From: Sphingomonas sp. OK281
GTDB taxonomy: Bacteria > Pseudomonadota > Alphaproteobacteria > Sphingomonadales > Sphingomonadaceae
Reading direction: 5' to 3'
Assembly (NCBI RefSeq): GCF_900115295.1
Contig: NZ_FOVZ01000007.1
Location: forward strand, 93,375-157,374
DNA: 64,000 nucleotides
Shown: positions 1 to 7,843 of the stretch, piece after piece
How the letters are laid out: every line of letters begins with the position of its first letter
How positions within the stretch are numbered: position 1 is the stretch's first letter
Made by a program: the position numbers and the translations under genes
Notes under the pieces: generated by a model
Databases searched by the model: none
What the model was told of the DNA's origin: nothing
What the model saw: the letters and a program-made list of their open reading frames with translations, nothing else

Positions 1-1421
1 TAGGTCTCAGCGCGATCGACATGATCGGCGGCGATGATCCATGTGCCGTTCAGTTCGCGGTTTACACCTGCGCCCGAGCGACGCATCGCCTCGAGCCGTC
101 GCACATGCGTTTGCGCAAAGGTCTCGGTGGCCGATGGATCGTGGCGAAGATGCAGGTCTACCGAATAGCGCCCCTCATGCGCCGCCGCGATGGCCGCGAC
201 AGTGCGATCGGTCTGACGCGCCGCCGCTTCGCGCGGGCTGACACGCACGATCGAGCCTTCCGGCGTCGCACTGGTCGCGTCGCCAAACCCGATATCGACA
301 TAATGGACGCGGCCATCGACACCATCGACCATCAGATAATGGCGGTCGCGATGCTCGTCGGAAAAGCCTCGGGTGATGACGCGCCCGACGATCGGCTGTG
401 CGTCGCTGCCAGTGATCACTTGATCCACCCCGGCGCGATCCAAGCGACGACGGGTGAGTTCGCGCTGCATCGTGCGGACGATGTCACCACGCTCGCCCAT
501 ACGGCGCAGCGTATCGTCCAGACCGTCAGCCAGCCGGTAGCGGCCACCGCCGATATCATCGGCAAGACCCATCGTTTCCAGCCTACGCAACCGGCCCGCC
601 TGGATCGACTGCTGGAACGGGTCACGGTCGGCGGCTACGGCGATCCGATCGGTATCCATGCGCCGAAGCAGGCGGCGGTCGATCGCAGTCAGTCGCTCCT
701 GGCCGACATCGTGGCGCAGTCTCTCTTCGATTTCCCGGTCGGTACGCGGCCCGAGATCGAGCGTGATCAGCTCGGCCGCGCGCTCGCGGAGACCGTGCGC
801 AATATACTCGCGTGCGATGACGAGATTCTGACCACGATCATCGACCCCGCGCAGCATGACATGGGTATGCGGTCGATCGGTATTGAAATGATCGACCGCG
901 ACCCAGTCGAGCTTCGTCCCGAGGTCGACCTCGACCTGCGTCATCAGTCGGCGCACATAGGGTTTGAGGTCGGGATATTCCGCGCCATCTTCTGCCGAGA
1001 CGATGAACCGGAACTGGTGACGATCCCCGTTGCAGCGTTCGAGGAACGCCTTGCCGTCGGCAGAATCACGATCGGATGAATAGAGTTCGCCAGGCGCGCC
1101 GTCGCGCGTCACGCCGTCGCGCTGGATGTAGCGAAGATGAGCCTGCGCCGTTGCCATGCCCTTGGTGCCCAGTCGCACCAGTCGCGTCTTGACCACCGCG
1201 CGGCGCGACCGGAATCCGGCGAGCCGATCGCGACTGGAGAGAAGCCGGCCAACGCTTGCCCCACGCCCGATCCGACTGCCATCGAAACGGCGACCCTGCA
1301 CGCCGGTCTTTGCGCCTGCCAGTCGGGCTGCGACGACGACGCGACCGACATAGTTGGCGGTACGCTTGCCGCCCTCGCCGCGCATGCGGCCAAGGTGGGG
1401 TTCGAACGGATCGTCGATCAT
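1..1421 (-). CDS. Conjugative relaxase, DUF3363/VirD2-like (3' end outside window)
   Basis: This encodes the DNA-nicking relaxase that would start conjugative transfer of the element by cutting at oriT and staying bound to the strand. The reverse strand is open for 473 codons and runs off the left edge, so the C-terminus is missing. The start MIDDPFEPHLGRMR (1421) is the usual N-terminus of this family. An N-terminal basic stretch (residues 15 to 85) is followed by YIQRDG (98 to 103), and the metal-binding HTH sits in DHFNTDRPHTHV (His178, His185, His187), the HUH-type signature. No good Shine-Dalgarno precedes the ATG, and the frame is open for some codons upstream, so the start could be slightly earlier. 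A 352-codon plus-strand frame over the same bases is a shadow. Family assignment is from recalled relatives in alphaproteobacterial elements. Confidence 0.85.
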   Translation of the reverse strand, partial: MIDDPFEPHLGRMRGEGGKRTANYVGRVVVAARLAGAKTGVQGRRFDGSRIGRGASVGRLLSSRDRLAGFRSRRAVVKTRLVRLGTKGMATAQAHLRYIQRDGVTRDGAPGELYSSDRDSADGKAFLERCNGDRHQFRFIVSAEDGAEYPDLKPYVRRLMTQVEVDLGTKLDWVAVDHFNTDRPHTHVMLRGVDDRGQNLVIAREYIAHGLRERAAELITLDLGPRTDREIEERLRHDVGQERLTAIDRRLLRRMDTDRIAVAADRDPFQQSIQAGRLRRLETMGLADDIGGGRYRLADGLDDTLRRMGERGDIVRTMQRELTRRRLDRAGVDQVITGSDAQPIVGRVITRGFSDEHRDRHYLMVDGVDGRVHYVDIGFGDATSATPEGSIVRVSPREAAARQTDRTVAAIAAAHEGRYSVDLHLRHDPSATETFAQTHVRRLEAMRRSGAGVNRELNGTWIIAADHVDRAET

Positions 1422-1521
1422 GAGGACAATGCTCGATCTGGAACCAGAGTCTCGCAATTTTCGGCCAGAAATGGCTGAATTTGGCCATTCGCCGTACGCG
1501 CGTCTCCTATCGTCAGCCCCA

Positions 1522-1574
1522 TGTCTCGCGATAAAACGATGTGCAGACAAAGACTTGAGGCCTGTCGCGAGACA
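1522..1574. other. Inverted repeat upstream of relaxase gene, oriT or operator candidate
   Basis: TGTCTCGCGA (1522 to 1531) is repeated in exact inverted form at 1565 to 1574, with 33 bases between. It lies in the 267-base gap between the relaxase start and the next gene upstream. The second arm is also part of a smaller near-palindrome, CTGTCGCGAGACAG. Relaxase recognition sites commonly sit in this position and have this kind of arm, but an operator for the relaxase gene would look similar. Confidence 0.4.
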
Positions 1575-1688
1575 GTGCCTTTATCTTGTTTTCCCCGCCC
1601 CCCTTCCCAGACCGCCTTCCGACGCGCGAAGAGAGCGGGGACACGATGCCTGTCCGGCACCGCATCCCGGCCTGAACGATCATGCCGA

Positions 1689-2066
1689 TCACGCATCCGC
1701 GAACGCCCTGCGTGCGTCATTCGCCCGACGGAAGGCCTGCTTGCCTGTCATGTCGTGCGCGTTTCCATCGCCATCGACGATCATCACCGCCACGAACAAC
1801 ACGCCGTTGAACGTGCCGAGAATACGCACGCAGTACAGCTCTAGTCCGTGGTCATCCGCACTTTCATAGGTGCCGATCCAGCGTTCCTGCACCCTCGCCT
1901 GCCAATGAAAATCGCTCGGTTCCGCATCGAAATAGCGATGCGCCAACGCCGCGCCGGCGCCCCGTCCGAACTCGATGTCGAGCGCCGACACCAGCGCTGC
2001 CATCGTGCGATCCGATGCGACCGAGATGGGATGAACCATGGTCATGATAGCCTTCTTCTTCGTCAT
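1689..2066 (-). CDS. Hypothetical protein of the conjugative element
   Basis: A protein of about 125 residues that I do not recognise. It starts MTKKKAIMTMVHPIS and has a central hydrophobic strand (NGVLFVAVMIVDGDG) but no clear signal peptide or known catalytic motif. The start at 2066 is the first plausible ATG. An internal ATG at 2045 has the better Shine-Dalgarno (GAAGG five bases upstream) and may be the real start. It lies between the relaxase and the transglycosylase on the same strand, which suggests it belongs to the transfer module. The frame is open for a further 68 codons upstream, but that part is arginine- and proline-rich and reads as a shadow. Confidence 0.55.
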   Translation of the reverse strand: MTKKKAIMTMVHPISVASDRTMAALVSALDIEFGRGAGAALAHRYFDAEPSDFHWQARVQERWIGTYESADDHGLELYCVRILGTFNGVLFVAVMIVDGDGNAHDMTGKQAFRRANDARRAFADA

Positions 2067-2306
2067 CCCCCGATCGAGGACGTGTTCCGCAAGACGGGCG
2101 GCGGGGCGGTTGTCAGGGCCGCGAAACGCAGTGAAGCGCCGCGCCAGCGGCGACGGAGGAACCGACTTTCTCGCGTTGGCAACACACAGGAACGTGCGCA
2201 GCGCGCTCCTTCCGCGGCAAAATTGGAAGGGGCCGCCGGTCTTGAGAACCGCTCGGCCGTCCGTCAGCATAGGACGACCCGAGACGAGCCCTTCCCCCGC
2301 CCGCGC

Positions 2307-2939
2307 TCATGGCACGACAGCCCGAACCGCGAAGAGCGATGGTTGCGACACGCCATCTGCCGTCGGTTCAGGACCCGCAGAGCCAGCATGACGGATCGCG
2401 AACAGGCTCGGCGGCGGCGGCAGGGCTGTTGGCGCCAAACGCAGCGGATCGCCCCCACTGACCGTGTCGAGGTAGGCGATCGTCTCGCGCGGCAACGCCG
2501 TCCGACCGGCGAGATAGGCAGCATAGCGGCGTGGCCCGGCGTTATAGGCTGCGAACAGCCCGGGATAGCCGAACCGGTCGTACATCAGCCGCAGATAGAG
2601 CGTGCCGGCGAGGATATTGTCGCAAGGGTTGTCGGGATCGATACCAAGACCGAGCCGAGCGCGCATCTCAGCCCAGGTCTCAGGCATGAGCTGCATCAGG
2701 CCGATCGCGCCTGCGCGACTGCGGATCGGCCGGCCACCGAGCGTGGTCCTGCCGCCACTTTCGGCGCGCATGACACGTTCGATCCAGCGCATCGGCACGC
2801 CGAACCGGGTCGATGCAGACGCGATACAGGACCGCCAGCGATCGACGTCGTGCGCGTGCGCGTGCGCGTGCGCGTGCGCGTGCGCCGGTGGGACTGTCAG
2901 CGTGCCTGTGGCAAGGACGAACCGGGTCAGCGCGCCCAT
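2307..2939 (-). CDS. Lytic transglycosylase (SLT family) of the transfer module
   Basis: This is predicted to be a periplasmic enzyme that opens peptidoglycan so that the conjugation apparatus can assemble. The 210-residue product begins MGALTRFVLATGTLTV, a short signal sequence. An Ala-His repeat (about residues 18 to 28) follows, then the SLT fold: RVMRAESGGR with the catalytic Glu, GAIGLMQLMPETW, and LFAAYNAGP. These are the conserved ESGG, GLMQLMP and AYNAGP motifs of the goose-lysozyme-like family. The gene overlaps the end of the S26 peptidase gene by 13 bases, so the two are translationally linked. The Ala-His tract comes from a six-base tandem repeat in the DNA. Confidence 0.88.
   Translation of the reverse strand: MGALTRFVLATGTLTVPPAHAHAHAHAHAHDVDRWRSCIASASTRFGVPMRWIERVMRAESGGRTTLGGRPIRSRAGAIGLMQLMPETWAEMRARLGLGIDPDNPCDNILAGTLYLRLMYDRFGYPGLFAAYNAGPRRYAAYLAGRTALPRETIAYLDTVSGGDPLRLAPTALPPPPSLFAIRHAGSAGPEPTADGVSQPSLFAVRAVVP
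2851..2886. repeat. Six-base tandem repeat (TGCGCG)5 inside the transglycosylase gene
   Basis: Five perfect copies of TGCGCG (2851 to 2880) are followed by one copy with a final change. On the coding strand this gives alternating Ala and His codons at the signal-peptide junction of the transglycosylase. Because the unit is six bases, slippage changes the number of Ala-His pairs without breaking the frame. Confidence 0.85.
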
Positions 2940-3511
2940 AGCAAGCGCGCCTTCCCGATCACGTCCTCGCCGTCGGTGGACCCAAAATAGCGCCCGTCGA
3001 ACGACGCTGGATTGTCGGTCATCAGCAGGAAGAGCTGGTGTCGCCTGAGGCGAACACAGCCGCTCCACCACGGCATCGCGCGGCCGTGTCTGTCGACGAC
3101 GCGGCGCTGTGCGATCCAGCGCCCGTTGAGGAATATGGTCTCGCCCAGCGCGCAAATCTCGTCCCCGGCAGAGGCCACGACATGCTTCACCAGCGGGACA
3201 TTGGCGGGGAGATAATGGCGGACGGCTGCGAGCATCCGGTACCGCGCAGGCAACCGTGCGATCACCATGTCGCCGCGGTTAACCGGTGCGCCGGGGGTCA
3301 CGGCATAGAGTCCGATCGGGGCGCTGCCACTTGCGTTCCAGACAAGGCGCGGCAGCGGCGGCGCGACGATCGTGAGGCCGAGCGTCACGATCCCGACGGT
3401 GCTGACGACGACCCACCGCCTGCGTTTGCGATGCTTCAGGCGCGCTGCGCGCACGGCGTCGTCCCAGGCGAACAGCGGCGCATCGGACGCACGGGCGGTG
3501 CGCTTAGCCAT
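2927..3511 (-). CDS. traF: TraF-type S26 family signal peptidase
   Basis: A membrane-anchored serine peptidase of the TraF/LepB class. In conjugation systems TraF processes the pilin subunit. The 194-residue product has a basic N-terminus, one membrane segment (WVVVSTVGIVTLGLTIV, about residues 32 to 48), then the Ser box SAPIGLY and the Lys box LVKHVVASAGD that form the Ser-Lys dyad. A C-terminal SFDGRYFG box is also typical of S26. The start MAKRTARASD (3511) lies inside the end of the AlpA-like gene with an 8-base overlap. The longer frame to 3562 adds an arginine-rich stretch and is less likely. Gene symbol by family only. Confidence 0.85.
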   Translation of the reverse strand: MAKRTARASDAPLFAWDDAVRAARLKHRKRRRWVVVSTVGIVTLGLTIVAPPLPRLVWNASGSAPIGLYAVTPGAPVNRGDMVIARLPARYRMLAAVRHYLPANVPLVKHVVASAGDEICALGETIFLNGRWIAQRRVVDRHGRAMPWWSGCVRLRRHQLFLLMTDNPASFDGRYFGSTDGEDVIGKARLLWAR

Positions 3512-3737
3512 GCTGCAGCTCCCGTGTCGCCTGCTCCGCCGACCAGGCGTCGAGGTCGTCAATATGATATTGGACGAAGCGGCAGTGGCGGCGGAAGATC
3601 GGTCCCTGACCCTTGACGCGCAACCGTTTCAGCAGCCGACTCGAGATCTTGAGATAGGCCGCTGCCTGATCGGTGTTGAGAAAGGGTGAGCCGCGTTTGG
3701 CGCGGTTCGCCCGTTCGATCGTATCGTCGCTGTCCAT
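3504..3737 (-). CDS. AlpA/MerR-like helix-turn-helix DNA-binding protein
   Basis: A 77-residue protein starting MDSDDTIERANRAKRG. Its core FLNTDQAAAYLKISSRLLKRLRVKGQGP is the excisionase/AlpA-type winged helix in which DQAAAYLKIS forms the first helix. The C-terminus YHIDDLDAWSAEQ is the usual second half of this small fold. Such proteins act as regulators or excision factors in integrative elements. It is the first gene of a short operon with traF and the transglycosylase, joined by overlaps of 8 and 13 bases. The frame extends upstream to 3848, but that part is low in family-like residues and I rejected it. Confidence 0.75.
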   Translation of the reverse strand: MDSDDTIERANRAKRGSPFLNTDQAAAYLKISSRLLKRLRVKGQGPIFRRHCRFVQYHIDDLDAWSAEQATRELQHG

Positions 3738-3856
3738 CGTGCGTACCTCCAAGCGACGGCGGCGTGCCGTCGGCGTCCCTGGGGATGGCGTGCGCGACCC
3801 CGGTTGCGGAGCGTCGAAAACCCGCACCTCCGTTTTCGACACAGCCACAACGGGAA

Positions 3857-3888
3857 GAATGCCCCGCGCGTCGGCGCGCGGGGCATTC
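3857..3888 (-). terminator. Strong hairpin downstream of DUF736 gene
   Basis: A perfect 14-base-pair stem (3857 to 3870 with 3875 to 3888) closes a four-base loop. It lies four bases past the stop codon of the DUF736 gene. On the minus strand the stem is followed by a short pyrimidine run (TTCTTCCC) rather than a long T tract. It probably ends the DUF736 transcript before the AlpA-like operon. Confidence 0.7.
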
Positions 3889-3892
3889 GGAT

Positions 3893-4192
3893 TCAGCGCG
3901 ACCAGATGAGCTTGTGCTCGCCGTCGTCGCTTTGGATGAGCGTCGCGTAGATCGGTGCCGGGAACGACGGATCGTCGAGCTTGAGGCTCAGATAGTGTGC
4001 GCCGGTCTCGCGCGCTGACTTCGTCCAGGCCGCCCCGAATTCGACGCCATTGGCGCTGACACGGTGGTCGGGGGACTTGTCTGTGTCGTGCTCGCAGGGG
4101 CGGATCGTCGCCTTGACGCGGAGCGTCAGTGTCCGGATTTCGCCGATGTAGACGCCGTTTTCGCCGCGGGTGAAGCTGCCAATCTGTGCCAT
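3893..4192 (-). CDS. DUF736 family protein
   Basis: A 99-residue protein of the DUF736 family, small proteins found almost only on plasmids and integrative elements of Proteobacteria; their function is unknown to me. Visible family features are the start MAQIGSFTR, the strand IRTLTLRVKATIRP, and the C-terminal block LSLKLDDPSFPAPIYA followed by LIWSR. The start is fixed by an excellent Shine-Dalgarno (AAGGAGG, then TTAAC, then ATG). The gene stands alone between a hairpin terminator and a long gene-poor stretch. Confidence 0.9.
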   Translation of the reverse strand: MAQIGSFTRGENGVYIGEIRTLTLRVKATIRPCEHDTDKSPDHRVSANGVEFGAAWTKSARETGAHYLSLKLDDPSFPAPIYATLIQSDDGEHKLIWSR

Positions 4193-5039
4193 GTTAACCT
4201 CCTTCATGTGGTGCGACGCCGCCCGATGCGGCCTCGACAGGCGGTCGATCAGGCGGGCGGAGGACGGTCCCGCACCCCGTTCGGGGGTCCCCATCGCCTC
4301 TGCGCGATGGGGTGGACGAAGGGCCGAAGCACAGCGGAGGACGGCCAAAGCCGGGCTTCTTGTCTCGCGAGGAAGGCGAGGGATAGCCGAGCCGGGGAAG
4401 AAGGTCGGCGACGCCGTTGCGGGACCGGCGGACCCCGCCAGACCCGCCGAAAGAGAGGTCCGTTCAGGGCGGCAGCCAAGCATGCAGGAAGGACTGGCAA
4501 AGGCCCCTGTCACGCGCGACACACGGACCGGCCACACGCGAATCGCATCGATGCTGCAGGCGCCTGCCGTGTCCGCCCCACCGCCGCCATACTGTCGCCA
4601 ACCAACGCCGCGGACCCTGGCTGTACGAATGACGTGACCGCGGCACGATCGGCGTCACGTCCGGCCGGACTGTGGTGAGCGAACCTTGATCGCGCCGCGT
4701 CGTTGTCCGGGAGCGCACCGCGATCGGGTCTATGTGGACTGCGATCGTGTCGGAATTCTCGCCGAAGGACGAGAACCTATCACGCGTCGTGCGGGATGTT
4801 GTGACCGTCCAGCACGGTGGCCGCGGTGACGGCATGACAGGTGCCATATTGACCGTCGATGGCAGCAATCTCGACAGCGACATCGCCCGTCCCGGGATAA
4901 TGTATCGTGCCCCGGTTGGCGACCGAAGCCAACCTGGAGCGAGCTGGTGCAGCAAGGGCTTCCCGGTTGAGGGCTTACGCGACGCCTGCCCGACAACGCG
5001 GCCGAGACGCAAGACGACGATCGGATTGCAGCCATCAAA
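4193..5039. other. Gene-poor stretch upstream of DUF736
   Basis: I see no gene I can support here. Frames of 83 to 233 codons are open on both strands, but they are rich in Arg, Pro and Ser and carry no family motifs, as expected for random frames in GC-rich DNA. A plus-strand frame from 4732 contains a short passage (GMTGAILTVDGSN) that vaguely resembles the end of a short-chain dehydrogenase, but the rest does not support it. The DUF736 promoter should lie at the left end. Confidence 0.4.
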
Positions 5040-5076
5040 GCCGCGCGCCGCTGCCATCCTGGCAGCGGCGCGCGGC
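5040..5076 (-). terminator. Very stable hairpin after the ArdC-DUF2958 operon
   Basis: A perfect 17-base-pair stem (5040 to 5056 with 5060 to 5076) closes a three-base loop, about 85 bases past the DUF2958 stop codon. On the minus strand it is followed by CTTTGATGG, a weak T run. It most likely ends the ArdC-DUF2958 transcript. Confidence 0.65.
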
Positions 5077-5161
5077 CGAAATTTGAGGGGCCGGTGCTGC
5101 CGATCTCGTGCGTTGGCGGCACCGGCGTGTTGACGTCCTGACGGTGGCTTCGACGCCTGCG

Positions 5162-5581
5162 TCATCCGCCGCCAGGCGAAAGGCCGGGATTAGACTCGAT
5201 CTGGTCTGGACGGCGCAACAGCGATTCCGCTGCCAGGATCGAACCGGCGTGCCGTGCGGTCTCGAGCCAGACGGTCAGGGGATGGACGCTTTCGAACGAC
5301 ACGTCGCGCTCGATGAACAGACCGAAGGGCAAGCGTATGCTGGCGATTTCGGCCAAACTGAAAGAGCCGAGTTCCGGGCAGCCGAAGCCGAGATCGGCCA
5401 GCCCGAACAGAGTGTCGCCATCCTCGCCCAGTTCGGTCGCCAGCCACGTCGCCGCGCCCACCGGCGAGAACAGTTTCAACACAGGTGACGGGTCGAACCG
5501 TTCGCCTTTCGTGTCGTAAACGTCGCGGAACATATCGTTGGCGCGCAGTGCGAAACGATCGTCGGGGGTCAGGAGGATCAT
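5162..5581 (-). CDS. DUF2958 family protein
   Basis: A 139-residue protein of the DUF2958 family, which accompanies ArdC-like genes on plasmids and integrative elements. Recognisable parts are MILLTPDDRFALRAND at the start, DPSPVLKLFSPVGAATWLAT, and the conserved run DTLFGLADLGFGCPELGSFS followed by LAEIASI and LPFGLFIERD. No catalytic function is established for the family as far as I know. The ATG overlaps the stop codon of the ArdC-like gene (ATGA at 5578 to 5581), so the pair is translationally coupled. Confidence 0.87.
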   Translation of the reverse strand: MILLTPDDRFALRANDMFRDVYDTKGERFDPSPVLKLFSPVGAATWLATELGEDGDTLFGLADLGFGCPELGSFSLAEIASIRLPFGLFIERDVSFESVHPLTVWLETARHAGSILAAESLLRRPDQIESNPGLSPGGG

Positions 5582-6564
5582 GCCCCGATCCTCTCGCTCT
5601 GCCCTGCCACCCGCCCCGCGGCCTGGGCCTCATGGTGCCGCGCCAGCAACCAGTCGGCGGCCTTGGTCGCGGCACTGGCGGCGCGGAAGATCGCGCGGTT
5701 GTCTTCGCGCAGCACCTCGAGCCATGATCCGATATAGTCGGCATGGCGGACGGTCGGCACGATGCCGAGCGCGGCGCAGAGGAACGCCGACCCCATCTCG
5801 GCGATCAGTTCTTCGCGCGCGTAGTCCTTGCTCCCAAAGCCGTTGGTCAGGTCGCGGGCCAACCGACTGGCATGGCCCGTGGCGTGCGTGAGTTCGTGCA
5901 GGCAGGTCCGGTAATAGTTCACCTGATCGAAGAAGGCAGGCTGTGGCGGAACCTGCACGACATCGAGGGAGGGCACATAAAAAGCCCGCGTTCCACCAAT
6001 CCGGAAATCGACACCCGATGCGGCGATCAGCTCTTCGGCGACCGGCACGATCTCGCGCTCGGGCAAGGGTGCCGGATCAGACGCCAGCCCGGCGCGAAGC
6101 CCTTCGCACTGCGCGACATTGAAGACGGTAAACCGCTTGAGGAACGGGATAGCCCTGGCCTCGTCACCGTCGCGCGACGCGCGTTCCTTCTCAGCCTCGG
6201 GGGTAAAGCGGTCGGCATATACGACGGTGGTGCCACGCTCGCCCTTGCGTACGCATCCGCCCGCCTCCTGGGCCTGCCGAAAGGTCAGCCACGATTGTGA
6301 CGGCCAGCCATGCGCGATGACGGCACCCCACAGGATCAGGATATTGACGCCCGAATAGGCGCGCGCGGTCGACGCATTGCGCGGTAGGCCCGGGCCGGGC
6401 CCTGCCCCGGCGCTCACATTCCACGGCTGAACCCAGGGGAAGCGGCCGGCTTCCAGCTCTGTGATGATCCGCGCGGTCACCTCGTCGTAGAGATTGGCGC
6501 GGTCGGTAGGGGCTTGGCGCTGTCCGCGCTGTCCCACGGCACAGTTTTCGCGTTTCGGACGCAT
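5578..6564 (-). CDS. ardC: ArdC-like antirestriction protein with zincin-like metallopeptidase motif
   Basis: An ArdC homologue of 328 residues. ArdC proteins protect incoming single-stranded DNA from host restriction during conjugation. The N-terminal part (about 25 to 130) matches the DNA-binding domain: LYDEVTARIITELEAG, FPWVQPW, and ARAYSGVNILILW. The C-terminal part has a zincin-type metal site, LHELTHATGH, with the HExxH core, and EELIAEMGSAFLC after it. The start (6564) is preceded by AGGAGG seven bases upstream. It is the first gene of a two-gene operon with DUF2958. The gene name follows family similarity; restriction-evasion activity is inferred. Confidence 0.88.
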   Translation of the reverse strand: MRPKRENCAVGQRGQRQAPTDRANLYDEVTARIITELEAGRFPWVQPWNVSAGAGPGPGLPRNASTARAYSGVNILILWGAVIAHGWPSQSWLTFRQAQEAGGCVRKGERGTTVVYADRFTPEAEKERASRDGDEARAIPFLKRFTVFNVAQCEGLRAGLASDPAPLPEREIVPVAEELIAASGVDFRIGGTRAFYVPSLDVVQVPPQPAFFDQVNYYRTCLHELTHATGHASRLARDLTNGFGSKDYAREELIAEMGSAFLCAALGIVPTVRHADYIGSWLEVLREDNRAIFRAASAATKAADWLLARHHEAQAAGRVAGQSERIGA

Positions 6565-6993
6565 GACTATCCTCCTGCCTACCCCAAAAGCACCATGGCC
6601 TCCCCGGAAAGCGGGGGTGGGCGGCAAGATGCGACCAGAGAGGTCCGCAGGAGCGGACGGCGGCACCCGAAGGGGTGCAATGCAATGGAGCACCCCAAGC
6701 AGGGCGCCGGGGTTGCCGCTGGCCGTGGCGGACCTAGCCGGGAGCGCCGCCCGGACCCGCACCACCGGGAGAGGCCCGATCCAACGCCGCCGCCGCGCCC
6801 GGCGGGGCGACTGCTTCGGGCCGGTCCCTGGCCGGCCCGGATGCGCCAGCGATCGCGACCTCTGGCCGAGACTCGCGTCGCGAGGCTCGGTGGCGAAGGC
6901 CTGGCCGAGCCATAGAGCGCGGTCGCGCGTCAGCGCGAGGCGGTACGTCGAATTTCGCCGAACATAACGAACATCAGACTGCCGCAGCAGTAT
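6565..6993. other. Intergenic region upstream of ardC
   Basis: About 430 bases with no gene I can support. Open frames on both strands are arginine-rich shadows. The ardC Shine-Dalgarno and presumably its promoter lie at the left end. The right end borders the stop of the XRE regulator. Confidence 0.4.
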
Positions 6994-7206
6994 CTAACTG
7001 GGATGTTTGAAGAATTCGATCGGCGAGACTTCGAAGCACTCCGCCAGATCATTCAGTCGAAGCAGCGTGAGGTTGATCCGGCCATTCTCGATCTGGCTCA
7101 GATACGACTGTGTAAAGCCAGCAACCTCGGCGAGAGGCTCCTGCTTAAGCTCCCTTTCCTTACGGAGCCGGGCCACATTGAGGCCAACCAGCCTGCGGAT
7201 ATCCAC
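6994..7206 (-). CDS. XRE family transcriptional regulator (Cro/CI-type HTH)
   Basis: A 70-residue repressor-like protein that is essentially one helix-turn-helix domain: LNVARLRKERELKQEPLAEV, then AGFTQSYLSQIENGRIN as the recognition helix region, then LNDLAECFEVSPIEFF. The start is GTG at 7206, with GAGG eight bases upstream. Two inverted repeats lie directly upstream, between it and the divergent fecI, and are likely operators. It is in the position of a typical integrative-element master repressor, next to ardC. The targets are not shown by the sequence. Confidence 0.85.
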   Translation of the reverse strand: MDIRRLVGLNVARLRKERELKQEPLAEVAGFTQSYLSQIENGRINLTLLRLNDLAECFEVSPIEFFKHPS

Positions 7207-7255
7207 AATTCCTCATCAAGGAATTCGTGAGATAAGTTTATTCGTTAAAACGAAT
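7207..7255. promoter_or_regulatory. Two palindromes in the XRE-fecI divergent region, operator candidates
   Basis: AATTCCT is inverted as AGGAATT around a five-base spacer (7207 to 7225), directly before the XRE start codon. ATTCGTT is inverted as AACGAAT around two bases (7240 to 7255), 42 bases before fecI. Both fit the dyad size bound by small XRE repressors. They sit where binding could control both the XRE gene and the lasso uptake operon. Confidence 0.5.
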
Positions 7256-7297
7256 ATGATATTGATGTCCGCTTGATGGATAGGGACGGAGCGGATT

Positions 7298-7831
7298 ATG
7301 GCCGAACCCGAGCATTTTATCGGTCGGCAAATTATCGGGACGCAGCGTGACCAACCGATCGAGGACCTGTTTCGTCTTCACGCGGGCTGGCTGCGCGGGT
7401 TTCTCACGCGACGCCTGCACGCCCAACCGGCCGATGTGGAGGACATCGTACAGGACACGTATCTGCGCGCGGCGCGTCAGCCGGCCATGGTCATTGTCCA
7501 TCCCCGCGCCTTCCTGTCGCAGACCGCGATCAACCTGTTCCGCGATGGAAAACGCCGATCGGCGGTTCGTGCGCGGCATCACCAGTCGATCGTGCAATCA
7601 GGGTTCGCAATGGAGGCGGGGTCGTCCGGGCTGCTGGAGCAGGAAGCCAGGCTCGAACTCGAGCGTCTTATCCTGGCCATGCCGGACCTGTACCGAGACG
7701 TCTTCGCTTTGAGCCGCTTTCGGCATATGACGAACGCGGAGATTGCCGCGCACCTCGGTATTTCGGTGAAGACGGTCGAGTGGCGGATGGGCAAGGCTCT
7801 GGAATTCTGCACGAGCAGGCTACGAGGCTAG
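7298..7831 (+). CDS. fecI: ECF sigma factor, FecI-like
   Basis: An iron-uptake-type extracytoplasmic sigma factor of 177 residues. Region 2 is visible as LFRLHAGWLRGFLTRRL with PADVEDIVQDTYLRA (about 46 to 58), and region 4 as AEIAAHLGISVKTVEWRMGKALEFC (about 146 to 170). FecI proteins are activated by a partner FecR when an outer-membrane receptor binds its ligand. Here FecR and an STN-domain receptor follow directly, so the ligand is probably the lasso peptide handled by the same locus. GGAGCGG lies upstream of the ATG. The stop codon abuts the next frame. Confidence 0.9.
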   Translation: MAEPEHFIGRQIIGTQRDQPIEDLFRLHAGWLRGFLTRRLHAQPADVEDIVQDTYLRAARQPAMVIVHPRAFLSQTAINLFRDGKRRSAVRARHHQSIVQSGFAMEAGSSGLLEQEARLELERLILAMPDLYRDVFALSRFRHMTNAEIAAHLGISVKTVEWRMGKALEFCTSRLRG

Positions 7832-7843
7832 GTGGCGCCGGTC

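Noticed and set aside
21..1079. Plus-strand frame of 352 codons
   Set aside because: It is the shadow of the reverse-strand relaxase, which has the HxH motif and family N-terminus. The plus frame has no recognisable domain.
2851..2886. CRISPR-like or regulatory repeat
   Set aside because: The six-base units have no spacers and lie inside a coding frame; it is a simple tandem repeat.
4732..5133. Plus-strand frame with a passage resembling the end of a short-chain dehydrogenase
   Set aside because: Only about 15 residues look similar; no Rossmann or catalytic motif and no Shine-Dalgarno.
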